Shown in pieces: positions 39,007-52,382 of a DNA stretch of 64,000 nt. Position 1 is the stretch's first letter. Each line of letters starts with the position of its first letter. Under the pieces are notes generated by a model that ran no database searches, was not told where the DNA came from, and saw only the letters and a list, made by a program, of their open reading frames with translations. Source of the DNA: Hymenolepis diminuta (taxonomy: Eukaryota; Platyhelminthes; Cestoda; Cyclophyllidea; Hymenolepididae); assembly GCA_900708905.1 (NCBI GenBank), contig CAADRB010000084.1, positions 372,873 through 436,872 of the forward strand, written 5' to 3'. Made by a program: the position numbers and the translations under genes.

Positions 39007-39540
39007 CTATGTGGGGACTCTTCAAACCATTGTTGTTAGGTCATCTTGGATAGACAGCGTAGTGAATGGAGGAAGATCCCGTGTCTCCCAACAAGATTCG
39101 TCTTCATTTCATAAGGCTTTCAAAACCCACAATTAGATGGATGGTGGAGAATTTTCATCATCATGTCACACCACACCAAACTTATTGTCGCCTAGTAACT
39201 ACTCATGAGACCCCAATTTTTTGCCGTATTACTTGTGGGAGGGAGTGGAGTGGGGCTGGGCGTGGTTAAAAGGAAGTTAGTAAGCATTCTCACAACACCA
39301 AATCCTCCTCTCTGATACAGGCAATAGCCTGGGGAATGGAGGACATGAATAAAGACCAGCTGATCTGATAAAGGCTTGCAGTCAGCCGCTTTCAGAATGC
39401 AATTGTATCGGTGATAGAAGCCGAAGAAGGATATGCGGAATAAGGCCAACGTTAATATCTTATCTGTTTGTTTGGTTAAAAAAATTGTAAGGTTAATATT
39501 TTGTTATTTTAAAAGTGCGTACCTCAGATACCTCAAGCAC

Positions 39541-41169
39541 TTTGTTGTATTATATTGGTTTGTGTAAAAGCAGCTTAATTAAATTTTTCCATTTTACCGG
39601 AGGAATTTGCCTGTTAGGTGCACGCATTTTTAAAGTTTGTAATTTTTATTTTAAAAGCATAATAAACCTAAACTCCTTTTTAGTAGATGAAACTTTTACT
39701 GGGCGATGGAAATGTATGTGATGCTTATGTAAGTCAAAAAATTTGCTTCACTGGAAATAGAATTATCGTCAGTCATAGTGAAGGTAAAGTGAATAATGCG
39801 CTGAATAATTACTAAAAGGCAAATAAAAATATGTCAAATTGTAAGAATGTTAAATTTCTTTTAAAAATTTATACAAACGGTAAAAATCTGTTCTAATAAT
39901 GTTTATAGTTACCAAGGTATAAAAGTCTCACATAATAATGATATTTTTTGTTGGTACCCGTTTTCGAGACCAGGTAATGGTAATTATTTTTAACGATGTC
40001 TGTAAGTTTGATTTTCAGGTTTTTGGAGATTTGGGAATTTTATTAATTTCAGTTAAATAATTATCAGATCTATTTTTGTATTTTAAAATCACAAATACAA
40101 ATTAATTTTCTGTCCATATATTGAAAAAAAATATTTTATGTGAAATCATTGTTTTACCAACTATTCAACTGTATCCAACCTTAATGTATCATGAACTTCT
40201 GCCTTCTAACTGGATATAGTAAAATATACTGAACTCAATGCCGCTTTTAATCTAAAGAAAATTATAACGCAAGATGCCATTGGAATATGAGTAGCGAATA
40301 GAGTATTTCTAAGGAGTAATTTTTTGGATAAATATCTAAACTTGCATCTTTTATATATTTATGTATATAGAAGAAAACTAATATTTGATATTTCATAATT
40401 TTAGCAAATTTAATATACGATGGCATTGAAGACACAAAGAATTATAACGCCAAAGTATACAGGCAAATAACAAAGATAGTTAAATAATTTTTGATTTGGA
40501 TTACTCGACGGATTACTGGACGTTAATGATGTAACTCTTAATTAGGATAACAATAAGTGGATTTTTTCCACCTGTATGTAATTTGGTCATGAAAAGTTAA
40601 TGGATTTTAACGCCTTCCTAATACGTATTTTTCTACTAATATCGTTGGAAGTGGAGGAGTGCAGTGGGAATTGCAGAATCAAATCATTAGTTTTATTTTA
40701 TTTCGCATGCATTCGTTAAAGTTTGCGTTAGATATTAATATTAAAATATTTTTTACGTTTTATCGAATTTAATTTAAACACGGGCTACTTACATCGGTTG
40801 AAAATAGCTAGGCGATAGATTTCAGTTTTAAATTCAGGATATTTGCATGGCTTTGGCTATCGTGGTTAATTATAGTCCATAAAGAATTGCTCTCTTGAAT
40901 TATTTTTAATTTTTAAAGTGTAGGTATTCGTGAGAGTGTAAATAGGTAGCAGATATTAGTTTTCAGGGGCAATTCAAAATTCAGTTCAAGTTTGTCCGAT
41001 TGCAAAACAAATTTAAAAATCGCATTATCTATGTTTAAGGCAATGGCTCCAAAATTATATAAAAACTTGTCACCTAGATTTTCCCTACGAAGAGCAAGAT
41101 GATTAAAAGAAGGGAACTTTCGAGGAAACTTCAACTTGAAATAGCGATTATGTTAACCGCCGGCTCACA
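39541..41169. other. Gene-free stretch
   Basis: Very AT-rich. No right terminal inverted repeat of the mariner-like element was clear here, and no gene was seen. Confidence 0.4.
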
Positions 41170-41250
41170 AAATGGAGCGGTGGCCAAAGAGAGGATGGAA
41201 CCCTCGATCTTCGTGTTAGTAGTCTGAGATTCTGACTGTCTGAGCTAAGC
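41170..41250 (-). repeat. tRNA-like remnant (SINE head or tRNA pseudogene)
   Basis: The minus strand reads TTAGCTCAGACAGTCAGAA, a convincing A box and D-arm start, and GAGGGTTCCATCCTC about 30 nt later, a T-arm with a four-base stem. The acceptor ends do not pair, so it is unlikely to be a working tRNA. Its downstream body does not clearly match the other SINE-like copies. Confidence 0.4.
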
Positions 41251-44200
41251 ATCATTTACCCTAATAATGAATTATTTCATTTCACTATTAGTTGTTGATC
41301 TTTATATAATACCCGCAGTGAGTAACGTTATGTCATATTTGAATGAAGTTTTAAACTACAAAACAATGAAACACGATGATAAATCATATTGTAAGCAGAG
41401 AAATAGAATTAAATTTGTGTAATCTATAAGGGCTGCTCCCAAAATCCCATTTAAAATGAAGTTAAGCAAAATTAATTGAGCTTGATTTCCTTTGCAGGTT
41501 TTCACTATCTGCTTACGGCTTTCAGAAAGATAATAATGAATCCAATTGACAAGACCAACCACTTAGTTAAAAATATCTGAATATTGTGGGTAAGAGCTTA
41601 CTCTGAAATCTAGGCTTCAAATAAAAAGTTTAGTTTTTGGATATTTGTATATTAAAGAGAAAATTTTATTTTTAATGAAGAAATTGAGATCTAAAATTCC
41701 AATAAAATAGAAACTCATTTCTTTTTATGTGAGTAAATTGTAAAAGATTGTTCAACATGAATACTAACAACTACATTCCATTGAATAATGCAACATTTTT
41801 GAACCCAAAATTTAGTTTTTCAAAATATGGTGCGGAATTTAATCGTTTTTAATCCAGAAATACAAAAAAAAAACAGATTAAAAATATCGCTCATAGTCTT
41901 TAAAACATAAGACACAAATTTCTTTCTGTAAAAAATTAATTAAATAATTGAGGATTTTATATCATTTCCTCAATGGAATTTAAACCCATTTAGATTATCC
42001 GAATAGACTAACATGCTTTGCATCCGGGTGAACCAAACGTAATAGTTGGGTTCTCCACTGCATCATAAGAAAAAGCACGACCATAAATCGTTAGAAGATT
42101 GTTAGAGTGACTTGAGTATCCACTTTTCCCATAGGTGTCGTGCAGGCTATTTTTTCTACCTTTTCGAATCTTTTCTACGAGAACATGATGGAGAAGGAAG
42201 ACAGGGCAGTGGCGAGGAAGATTTATTGAAAGTGAGGGAGTGGGGTATTTTTAATGATTGACGAATGTATGTTTGACTGTACAGGCGTTTTCATCGAATG
42301 GTCAGAGGGGGTAACATGAAGAGATGGAATGGCTCAGGTCACCGGTGATCAGGTGAAAATAAAACCTGACGAAGCTTACTCATGGGTCAATTAAGTGATT
42401 TTATCACGCTTGAGGACACACGACGGTTCTGGTTGAGGTCAGAGGAATAGGTAAACGCTTCAAATACAGCTGGGGCCTTAGTAACAGCCCTGGTAATTTA
42501 GTCACTGCAGTTCTACATTACCTTTGTCTGTTATGCGTTTATATACCGGTCATAGAAACAAGGATCCTTTGCAGATAATTCGGTTGATTACAATAGCAGG
42601 ATTTCGTGATGACTAAAGTCTTTTCTTATTTAATTTTTCTAATGAATAAGTCCGGTAAAATAAATACATACATTAGCACCTGAGCATCACAGAAATTTTA
42701 AATAACCAAATTATTCATAACTTTTGGCAATGATTCATTTACCACCCCTCTTTACTTCTCGAAAATTCTTCATATCCTAATGTTCCATTGTTCAAGTTCC
42801 TAATTTTCTGTCCCCTCTTCTTAATGGTCTTATAGCCATTAAGCCTACTGACCGGCAGATTAGTTTAAACCATTTATTTCTTCTGAAGGCAATGTTTTAA
42901 CAAATTATTAGCGCTAATACAGACTCAAACTTTCGCATATTTTTTTTATTTAATTTAATTTTTTATCAGTTTTCGTGCATATACTGAAAATTTTTAATCT
43001 ATTACGATGTAGAATTACGCCAATTCTGTTGGAATTTATTCATATTTAAGAGCTTAAAAATGCGAGGATTTCCATATACACTTAAAATCTCATGATGACA
43101 CAAATTTTATCTGTTGATATTCGTATTACAAGTACAATTAAGATATAAAGATGCATTGTTTTACGTATTTCACTTACCAAGTAGGGAAGAAGGTAAAAGT
43201 AAGAATATTTATGTAGTTTAGGTTTTAATTCGTGCCCCCTTGTTCTTAACATCCTCGGACTTATGAGAAACTCATTCTTATGGGGAATAATTTTCAGAAA
43301 AGTTGGGAACGATTTGATAATTTTGTGTTACTAATAAAACATAAGTAGTACTTAAAATTTGATTCCAGATTTTCATTTTTGAATATATTATCAAAACCCC
43401 ATCGACAATTCTCATTAAGTACATTATTTAGAGAAAAATGATAATTTGTTGTTTGAATAGAGGCAAAATTTAGGGTTTAAAGATCACATTCATCAATGGA
43501 AAAAGAAAATAAAACACGGATGAGACCATAAAAATGACATTGAATGTATACATCCGCTTTGAAGGTCAGTGTTTTCGAATATTTATACCAATTTACTTTC
43601 AAAGCAAAGTTCACACCAGACAAACAATGAAGTAGCATATTTATTAAGCGCAAAATGAGTCTAATCTCAAGAAGAGCTTCGTGGATATCATGATTTGAAC
43701 CTTTTTTATCCATCAGTAAATGTTAAAATAAAAAGTGATAAATGACCTCTCTGATGTTTTGGCTTATTGAACTTTGTAAATAAACGGTATCACTTTTATA
43801 AAGTTGGAGAAGTTGCTTGAAATTGGATTGAGTATAAAAGCCTCTAATTAATCAGAAACCACAATTTAAAATACATTACCATCACCCTGCACTTCAAGGT
43901 TAAGTTGTTTGCGTGCATCCTATTAGTTTCCACTTAAACTTACAGATGAATCGTCGCCTTAAAGTAAGGGACGCCTGAGTTTGAATTATCTCAATTCCAC
44001 TTCCCATAATTCTTCTGAATGTGATTGCAGTAACAAAATTTCAATAACAAAAATTCACAAGTTTATTTTGATTCAGACCATTGTAGCGATATATATTTCG
44101 AAAACGGGTGTAAAATGAAGATACTAATTAGCATGTATGCATGGGGATTGTCCTGTAGAATAAACCAAGCTTTGCTGAAAAGTTCATCTAAAGTGAATTT

Positions 44201-44629
44201 TGATTTGTTTTTCTATGTTATGGCATTCTTGCTTGCCCAACCTATTGTAAATTCAAAGTTCGATACTGCAGAGTCCAGAGGAAGAGAGTGTGAAAATACG
44301 AGATGGAGAATTCCGGTGGTATTTACTAAGAAAAAATGAGTGTAAATCTGATCAGTAGTGAACCGAAATCTTTAAACACAGAAGAGTTTTAACGTTATTC
44401 TAAATAAGGGGAAGAAGATATGAAATAATATGTTGTTTTTAGTATTTGGAGCTGTAATATTCTTCCGATTAAGAAGGGAGAAGTAACTACCCCCTTATCA
44501 TATGGACCAAATCTTCACTGTTGTAACTGTGCATCCACTCTTTCAAATGGTATAATTTACACTATTTTCAATAATAAAAAGGTGTAAAGTAAATCCCAAT
44601 TAAATCTAGTCCTGCACCAGGTTCACTAT
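41251..44629. other. Gene-free stretch
   Basis: AT-rich, with a GC-richer patch at 42160-42480. An open stretch at 44115-44339 (74 codons, plus) has a hydrophobic segment and a basic tail, but nothing recognisable. I treat it as chance. Confidence 0.4.
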
Positions 44630-45325
44630 GCATCTCCAGTTTCATTTAATTGATTAAATAAATGATCAGTGAGGCTCTCTTTTTCCTCTTCATCTTATTA
44701 ACAAACTACTTCCCTTGTTCTTCGTTTTTGCTATTTTTAGTTCTGCTTCTATAAACTATTCTGCGTAATGTATCCCACAATTAAATTATTCAATAAATTT
44801 CATTGTTCTAGGATTAAAATAAGAGTATCGCAATTCAAAGTGTTTATTGCAAATAATCACTTATAATTGTCGGCGTTTACCAAATTTTATGAGGGTTCCT
44901 ACCTCTTAACATGGGAAAAACATTGATATCATTAAAACTGATTTCTCCTAATTAACTGCCTTAATAGGGGGTATGTATTTTAAATTAATATTGGTCTGAC
45001 TAAAAAATTGTCTTAGAAAACATTATTTGTTAAATATAAATGAAAGAAATTTAAAGTAATGGTAATGAATAGTTCTACAAAAATATCAAAAACTCTCTGA
45101 ATTACTTCGTGTAGATCTAACGGCCTGTAGAATATTTTCTGTATAAGATTCCGTCTTCTTTCCTACTTTATCAACCCAAAAAATAAACTCCCATCATGAA
45201 CATGACTAAAGTCACGTATTTTCATTCAGGGCTCTCAACATGTCAAGTTGAGTACGATTCCTCAAATTGATTCGGACGCGTGAACTAGTTTATGGATGGC
45301 AGGATGAGTCAGATATAATCTGTTA
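44630..45325 (+). repeat. Diverged direct duplication R2, right copy
   Basis: Partner of 30790-31575, about 14 kb away in the same orientation, with the same ordered landmarks from TTATTAACAAACTAC to GATGAGTCAGATATAATC. The flanks do not match by eye, which fits two insertions of one repeat better than a large segmental duplication. Confidence 0.65.
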
Positions 45326-48300
45326 AAATCATTTTGTTTATTTATAAAAAGTGGCTTTCTAGAATGCCCTCCATTTTAATGTTTAAAACAAAAAGAACAA
45401 TACTTTGGTCAGGGTACTTAGTAAGTGAAGTACTCGTTAAAATAACCATGATTACTTAACTTTTAAGATAACTTCTTGGAGCCAATGATACTTTTATTTA
45501 CATATATGACAACCGCGATACTAACGATCTTTCTCTTAATAGGATTTTGAAATACTAATGAAGATAGTCCATATGAAAATGATTACTAGTTTAAAAAAAA
45601 TAAGACGCAATCTAAAGTAAACTATGATATTTCTAATTTCCTGCTTACTTTCTCCAAGTAAGTCTAAACTGTATTCAATCGCATAAACTTAGAGTGAAGT
45701 AAATTCAAAAACAAATTTTGGTTAAGTTGTCCTACTAATTTATTCTGTTTAGATTGAATCTATCTAATGTTGTTCTGTGAGGAGTCAGGGGCAAAAATCG
45801 ATATGATTGAAGTATTATTTTTATGGCAGTAAAATATTTAAACAACTTTTAGTCATGGAATAACAAATGAGTTTAACAAGGGCTGGAACAAGTGGATCAA
45901 ATATGGTCAGAATTAAGTAAAGTCAGGATGTTATGAGCCTTCCTTTATTTAAATTTTGCTCATAATTTACCTTGAAATATTCAAGTATTCTAAAGTCCAA
46001 CTCCTTGGGTATTCGAGTGAATTTATATTCAAAGCCTGCAGACCAGTATTTTTAAATGAATGTTTTGTCATACAACCTGGATTCATTTATGTCTGCTTAC
46101 AGCCATGAACAGGTAGATGAGGTTAGAAATGAAATTTTAAACACATCCGGGTGCATTAAACTTTACTTATGGCGAACTGTAAAAATAACAAAGGAATGGT
46201 TAGACTGGTTTGCACTGAGCGCTATTGATTAATTTACTATACGAAATCCGAATGAAAAGGGGTGATATAAAGGTAATTTTATTGCCAATAAATGACTAAC
46301 GATTTTAATGACTTAAATATTTACTAATAGTATCCAGCAAAATTGAACTAATTTTTTAATAATCTTATGCAAAAGCATGGAAACAGTGGGAAGATATTTA
46401 ATCAAATATTCCCATCTCCAGAGTCCAATTGATTCACAAATTGTTTTGTGGAGAGAAAAGAGGTGATTGCATAAAGTCTTGGTTACAAGTTTTAATTCAA
46501 ATAATAAAAATTCAAATAAAATAGAAATGACTCTAATTGTCATAAAGAGATGTAAGTATGATATAAATAAATGCGACATCACACGAATAATAATAGTTCT
46601 TCCTTAATTTCCACTCCAAACTTTGAGTTCAAATTTATCATTATAACCTGTTTTATCTATTATCTATTTAGATAAAAACAAAACGGAAGCATAAACATGA
46701 TAGATATTCAGTTAAAATTTATCTTTAAAAATGATTATTTCAAATAGAAACGAGTTTCTGGCAGTGTGGGTTCTACTTATTACCATCTTTTGTATTCACC
46801 TTGAGTAAACACACCTTATAAAGCTCTACTAACTAAAACTTTAGCCATCTCCTCTCGACTATGGTAAGACTGTAAGCTACTGATCATCTTATAATGTCAT
46901 TAGGCCATCTCAACCGTTACGAAAATGGATTGGAGTGGCAAGCATAAAGTACTGAAACTACGTAAAAAGACCCAAAAGGGAACATATTTGGTTTTATTTT
47001 ATATTTTGCCAATTACAGCTGATCAGATAGGAAAAAACTATTTGTATTTGAAGTAAAGGGAAGGCTAATCATATTTGATTCGCCGTGTCTCAAAGAAATT
47101 TCATCATGCTGTCCGACACTAAGAACTAGGGAACTATTTCAAGACCGATCAATATGCTTAAAAAGATGATCAGTAAGCACTGAACATTCTAGCAAGCAAT
47201 TCAGGAGTGATGAATAAAATTTGAACTTTGGAACCCAAATTTCCCAACTGTTAAATACTATTCAACTCAAAATCAAAATATCAACTGAAGTAAGCCCCTT
47301 TGATAACTTGAAAGTGCTTTCAGCAAAATTCTGATCCGACCTCCTTTATCCCTTCTATTTATCGATTTCACTTAATCCCAACAGTCAAAATTGTAAAATT
47401 TTAATGTTACTTCGGATGATAATAATAATCTTGAAACACCACAAATGCTTCAATTATACTCATTGCCTTCAAGGAAAAACTTTAAGCAGTTGCTCTCAAT
47501 AATATAAGGTAATGAATAACAAACATAATCGAAATTGGACCAAAGCAGAAATCGTGGTTTTGAGGCTGAAATTGTCGGATTTGTCTTTCTCATCCTCCTC
47601 TCGAGAAATAAGACTTCCTTAATAAGTCCATTTGTTTAAATGGAATAAATTTCGACATTGAAATTGTTGATTTTTCTATTAATTTCCCATAAAAATGTTC
47701 CGGGATTTTATTAATCATAATAACAAAAAATATTTAATTTTGCGGAATGCATTACATTCACAGTATGTTGGTCTCTTAAAATAATTTTTGTTTCTTCGCC
47801 AGAATGATTCTGAATTTCACTTCATTCATATGGGTCCTCAAGAAATTGAACTCCATAACCATACCAGGTCAGTGACTTCCTCTATTTCAAGGTTAATTAA
47901 ACAACTCTGTCATTCATGATCAAAATACTATTTTAATATTTAAACAAGTTGTGTATGTGAAGGTTAGCAGTCTATAAGAGAGTGAAGTGCTAAGTAATGA
48001 GAGAAACACAGTTTAATTGAACAAAATATGCCCAAATATTGGAGGGAAACTAATTAGAGTCGACAAAATGTCTATTTTTTACAAATGAGTGGTGAAGACT
48101 GTTGTAAGCACGAAAAAGAGACATTACTCAGTGTCGCTGAGAAATTTAGCTTTTTATGAGAACGAGAAAAAGTATTGCGCTTGCAACTTTGTTTTTTTTC
48201 AACTGACATCTAAAGATTCCAACTTGAGCGGCAACTTCCTAGTTGAAGTGAAAATGATAAATTTTGCATTCGCTCTATAGTTTCTAAATTTTAAGATTTG

Positions 48301-51211
48301 CAGGTGGAATTGATATGTGCAGTTTACATATACTAATTCCAATCACTGCTTTCAAAACCTCAAAGAATTTGGGGTTTTAATATAAATATTTACAAATGAC
48401 GATCTTGATACTACATATATAAATTGAACTTGAGATCCTCTCGAGTGAGTTCATATTCCGGTATTTCCTTGGTTCCCCTCATAGCGAAAACGTAAAGCCA
48501 TAGGATTAAATGATAAGAGTCTGCGGCAATATAGGTTATGGGAAATAAACAATTTTTGCGGCTATGTTAAGTTACACTATCCCTAAAAATATTGAAGATT
48601 AATTCAAATCGAAAGAATACTTAGTTTATTTTTCCTAAGTTCTCCACAGTTGACTTTGAGTCCATCAAAAGAATTTAGGTTTATGGGGCAGAAGGAAGAC
48701 CTGACACATCCCGGATGAATCAAAGGTATTCAATATTGAATGAAACGCCAACACGGAGGATTCAAGTAAGCAGAGTTCTGGCTTTGTCTATGGGTAAATA
48801 ATTCCCCTTGCCTAAGTAGCGTCCACGCCGTTTGTCATTCTTCTAGACAAGCAGGTAGACTCGGCTCGTAACCTCTCTCATTCTAGACAAATAGATCGAA
48901 CAAAATCAATTCTTACCATCTTAGTCTAAACAAAAAGACTAAATTCAGTCACTTTTATACCAAAGCCTTTATAATTAAAAACTGCTGCTAAATATTAAAT
49001 CTTTCAGGAAAAATCTTTCCATTTTTTGTTCTTAAACTTTAATTGTCCTTAATTTAGTTGTAGCTGTAATGAAACTGCAGTGGAAGCGTAGGTTTAGAAT
49101 GATTAACAATTTTAAGCGGATATGTGAAAAAACATTTGTTTGAGTACAGAAGGAGATTCTTATGAACATAGAGCATGTATCATAATTGATTAACATTGTT
49201 GAATATTTTAAAATGGACACTACAGGTACAGTTGATCAAATAATGTTCTAGTGATGTCTAAATATAAAACAATATAGAAACAAAAGGGGTTATATCAAAC
49301 GGCAATATATTTTTAATGAGCCGTAAATCTATTGTTCTTAAACCACATTAGATGTAATTTACATCTTAATGAAACTACTATATTCCATTTATTATCTCGC
49401 GTCCATATCTGATCAATAATTTGCTGAGCATTATCAGGGTATATTCTAACTTATCGCAGAACTTTACAAATAAGACAGTTTAACAAGAACTTAATGATAG
49501 ACAAGCAAAACTGCTGGGCAGCGTTTTTTATGAAATGACAGAAGAGACAAATATAAGTAACAAATCATAAAAATGCAAAAATTCTGGTAAGTGGCTTGTG
49601 AATAGAAATAGCTTGTGACAAAAGAATAATAAATGGGCATTTTCGGCTAATTTTCAATCGATAGGAACTGCAATTTTACATAAAAATGTGACTTATATAT
49701 AATTTAGAGAAATTAATTTGCGACTTAGAATTAACTGAATCGAACCAATTGAGTGACAGCAATTTGTCTACACACGCACCCAAATATGATTCTTAATATC
49801 TAAAGAGAAATTCTCCAACCGTGATTATAAACAAATATCGATAGCTTTACAGTAGGATATTTTTTAATTTCTTAAATAATAGTCACATTAGAATCTTCGT
49901 TTGCTGGTTGCTGATGCAGTCAATCTGTACCTCCTTCGAGTCTGATATTACAGATTTAAAGTAATATCAATCCCGAGTAAAGAAAAATCGGATTAATTAT
50001 CCTTCATAGAGCTACGGATCTTACTAAGCTTAACAGAGTGCAAATGCCTTTCATGAGTTGTAAGACCAAGTGTTTACTGGAGGGAAGAGAAGGGTCAGGA
50101 CCTAATGAGGACAACCTGAATTGTGAGAAAAAGGCGAAATTAGATATGATAAGGTAGTTCCTTGTTCTTTGATGGACAATTGACAATTGGGACAGAGATA
50201 TGAATCAGTAGATGCGCAATTAATGAAGATTCTGCCTGCGCATGCGCTAGTGATTCATTATCCAGTAATACAGACGTAATAAATGAGTTGGCAAGTCATA
50301 CTGATTAATATTTGTGAAAATGCGGCAGAATGCGCGTTTTATGTTAGAGAGATTTTAGAACGCCAAGATGACTATTGAAAGGGCCTCTCTTGAACTTACT
50401 TTGAAACCAAAAATCATGATTCCAAGTTCAATGGTGGTAGTGCATGTAATTTTATGGCTCACAATAATGATCACATTCCTAGTTCAATTAAAAGAACCAA
50501 TTTGAAATGTAACAAATACGGAAAAAATTAATTGAACTGGTGCCTAGCGTTTTTTTAGCCACTTTAGGTGCAGAAGAAGCATTATAGAAACGTAAGTATC
50601 GGGAGATATAAAATCATTATATTTTTAACTTCATGGTACAAATAAGTGCATGAGCTATTTTGATTTTTAAATTATAATTTGGCATTGTGTTAAAAGCAAA
50701 TGAATTGATTCTTAGCAAAAAATTGAGATGATATGTATGACTGAACTGTACGAGTGTCTTAAATTCCAATTTCAGAAATTATTATTACTATAATCCATTA
50801 AATAATTCTCACAAGATAAATGTCTACTAAATATGCCTTCAGATAATTAAAAATAGTTCCTTTAGTGTTATCCATAATAATGCAGGAGGTCAAATTTTAA
50901 TTGTAAGAAGAATATTCATACTGGGAGTTTTAAATTGTCACATTATTATATAAAAGATTGTTAATAATCATTAAATAAATAATTTAAAAATATTTCCCTT
51001 TAAGTAATCGATGATTAATAAATCCTCCCGAATTAACACTCCAATTTGCTTAACTTGAATTTGGTATGACAACAGAGAAGTCAACTACTAAAGATTTCAA
51101 AATATTAGTGGTCTGGGTAGAATAGAAGTTTATTAGAAAAAGGTGCACAATGTAATGTGATATAAATGTTTGAACGTAGTTAGAGAAAGAGTGAAAGGAG
51201 CACGAGTTTAC
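45326..51211. other. Gene-free stretch
   Basis: AT-rich. No recognisable exon, RNA gene or repeat boundary. A purine-rich patch lies near 50085-50150. Confidence 0.4.
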
Positions 51212-51412
51212 CAGAAGTCCCATGCACCCTTTTCCTATTTTTGGCTGGTCATTTGAGCTTCTCGATAGTATCAGCAGATCTTTGAATGCTTGTTGGATTT
51301 TGTTCTGAGCAGGGAGAAGGTATCCATAAAAACAGTAGAACATGATTGGATGGCTGGTGAGATAGTAAGTATCGATATTTCTGGCTAATCGTGGTGGTCT
51401 CATACATATTAC
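51212..51412 (-). CDS. Unassigned candidate internal exon
   Basis: This minus-strand stretch is exactly 67 open codons between an AG (51414-51413) and a GTAAAC donor (51211 down). It is visibly richer in GC than its surroundings, like the UNC79 exons. It reads RPPRLARNIDTYYLTSHPIM, then FYCFYGYLLPAQNKIQQAFK and KIGKGCMGLL. I do not recognise a family. The HPIMF followed by QQAFKDLL faintly recalls the end of helix 7 and helix 8 of rhodopsin-like receptors, but the preceding RPPRLARN is too charged for helix 7. The acceptor lacks a good pyrimidine tract. No partner exons were found. Confidence 0.22.
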
Positions 51413-52234
51413 CTCTTAATACTATTAATTTATAAGTTTTCCGTTAAATATTTTTATCAATGGAGTCCCTAAAAATTGATTGATGATCATACCACTGTTC
51501 ATCTATGAGACCTTTACCTAATATCGACTTGTCAAAACTATGATACTGCGAGAAGTATAATGACCATAATTAAACAGCGCATGCACTTTGCGATAACCGT
51601 TATGCGATTTGGCCTTCTAAAGTGATCATAACGGGCACTATTTTAATTATATGCAAGCATCCAACAAAGGGACTATAATGCGTTAATGGTCTATGGAAAT
51701 CGTGGCAGACAAACCCAACTGCAAATATTGTCGTTAATAAAATAGATTAAAACATTACGTAATCTTATTAAAATAGTTTTTGTATTCAGTAATTAAAGAT
51801 TAAACAGCTAAGACACAATGATAGTGGTTAACTAACTGAAACTTCTATATAAGATGAAAAATAAAAAAAGATGAGTCAAGAAAAGTCTAGAATGTAATAG
51901 TAACAAAGAAGAATTTTGAAAAATTAAGATAAACTCAAGTTTCATTTACTTACCTTTTTAGAAAGTTAAACCTTCGTATTTTTAGTGATAGTTTGAATAG
52001 ATATGTTTTTCGGTAGATAAAGTTGGCGTTTAAAAATGACCATTCACCGATTTAATTTTTCTGGGTATAACGGGCCTCATTTTCTTAATTCTGATAATGG
52101 ATTAAAATAGTAACAATTTTTGCTTGGTAGCGCACATTTTAAATAAAACTAACTGCTTATTTAAAGCAGACAATTTTAATCCCAAAAATCATTAAGAGGA
52201 GTGTTTTCCAACGCTCAAATTGGAGTCTTTCTTT
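51413..52234. other. Gene-free stretch
   Basis: AT-rich sequence between the candidate exon and the SINE-like copy. Nothing recognised. Confidence 0.4.
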
Positions 52235-52382
52235 TGAGACACTCGAATTCTGCAACCCCTTTAGCTAGAAATAACTAAAGTGATTGGCCATTCCACTCTC
52301 TGGGTGTGCAGCGATGGAAATCGAACTCGTGACCTCTGACATTGTAGTCAGCTACAGTAACCAATGCGCCACTAGTGACTAA
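52235..52382 (-). repeat. tRNA-derived SINE-like repeat
   Basis: On the minus strand TGGCGCATTGG (52361-52371) fits an A box and GAGTTCGATTTCC (52316-52328) fits a B box, at tRNA-like spacing. The body continues CGCTGCACACCCAGAGAGTG and GGTTGCAGAATTCGAG, shared with the copies near 10.6 and 16.4 kb. No full cloverleaf can be drawn, so this is a SINE head rather than a tRNA gene. Confidence 0.6.

Larger units (their letters stand above)
38278..39445 (+). pseudogene. Mariner-like transposase pseudogene
   Basis: Coding relic inside the element. It starts with an ATG at 38278 and is broken by stops soon after the RVHSMA motif, again before the C-terminal third, and by several frame changes. A CTCA/TTCA microsatellite occupies the position between the DNA-binding part and RKPEFVRRV. 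Confidence 0.7.
38145..39540 (+). mobile_element. Decayed mariner-like (Tc1/mariner superfamily) transposon
   Basis: A transposase relic can be read across several frames. GFLKVATSSVCSARKELL (from about 38302) is a helix-turn-helix DNA-binding segment. RKPEFVRRVHSMA follows at about 38470. The catalytic core FSHEENFHQDEKVSGRNDR (38745 on) and FPPTVMILGVV (38870) correspond to the family's FSDEK..F..D and VMVLGVV, with His in place of the catalytic Asp. QQDSS (about 39090) keeps the second Asp. PNFLPYYLWE stands where NPLDYYVWG is expected, so the third Asp is lost. AIAWGMEDMNKDQLI and VIEAEEGYAE (39325-39440) are the C-terminus. A terminal-repeat-like GTGCGTAAGATGTCC lies at 38147. There are many stops and shifts, and the element cannot move itself. 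Confidence 0.75.

Noticed and set aside
44115..44339. 74-codon plus-strand open frame with a hydrophobic stretch and basic tail, possibly a secreted peptide precursor
   Set aside because: No recognised peptide motif, AT-rich codons like the surroundings, and a length expected by chance in this composition.
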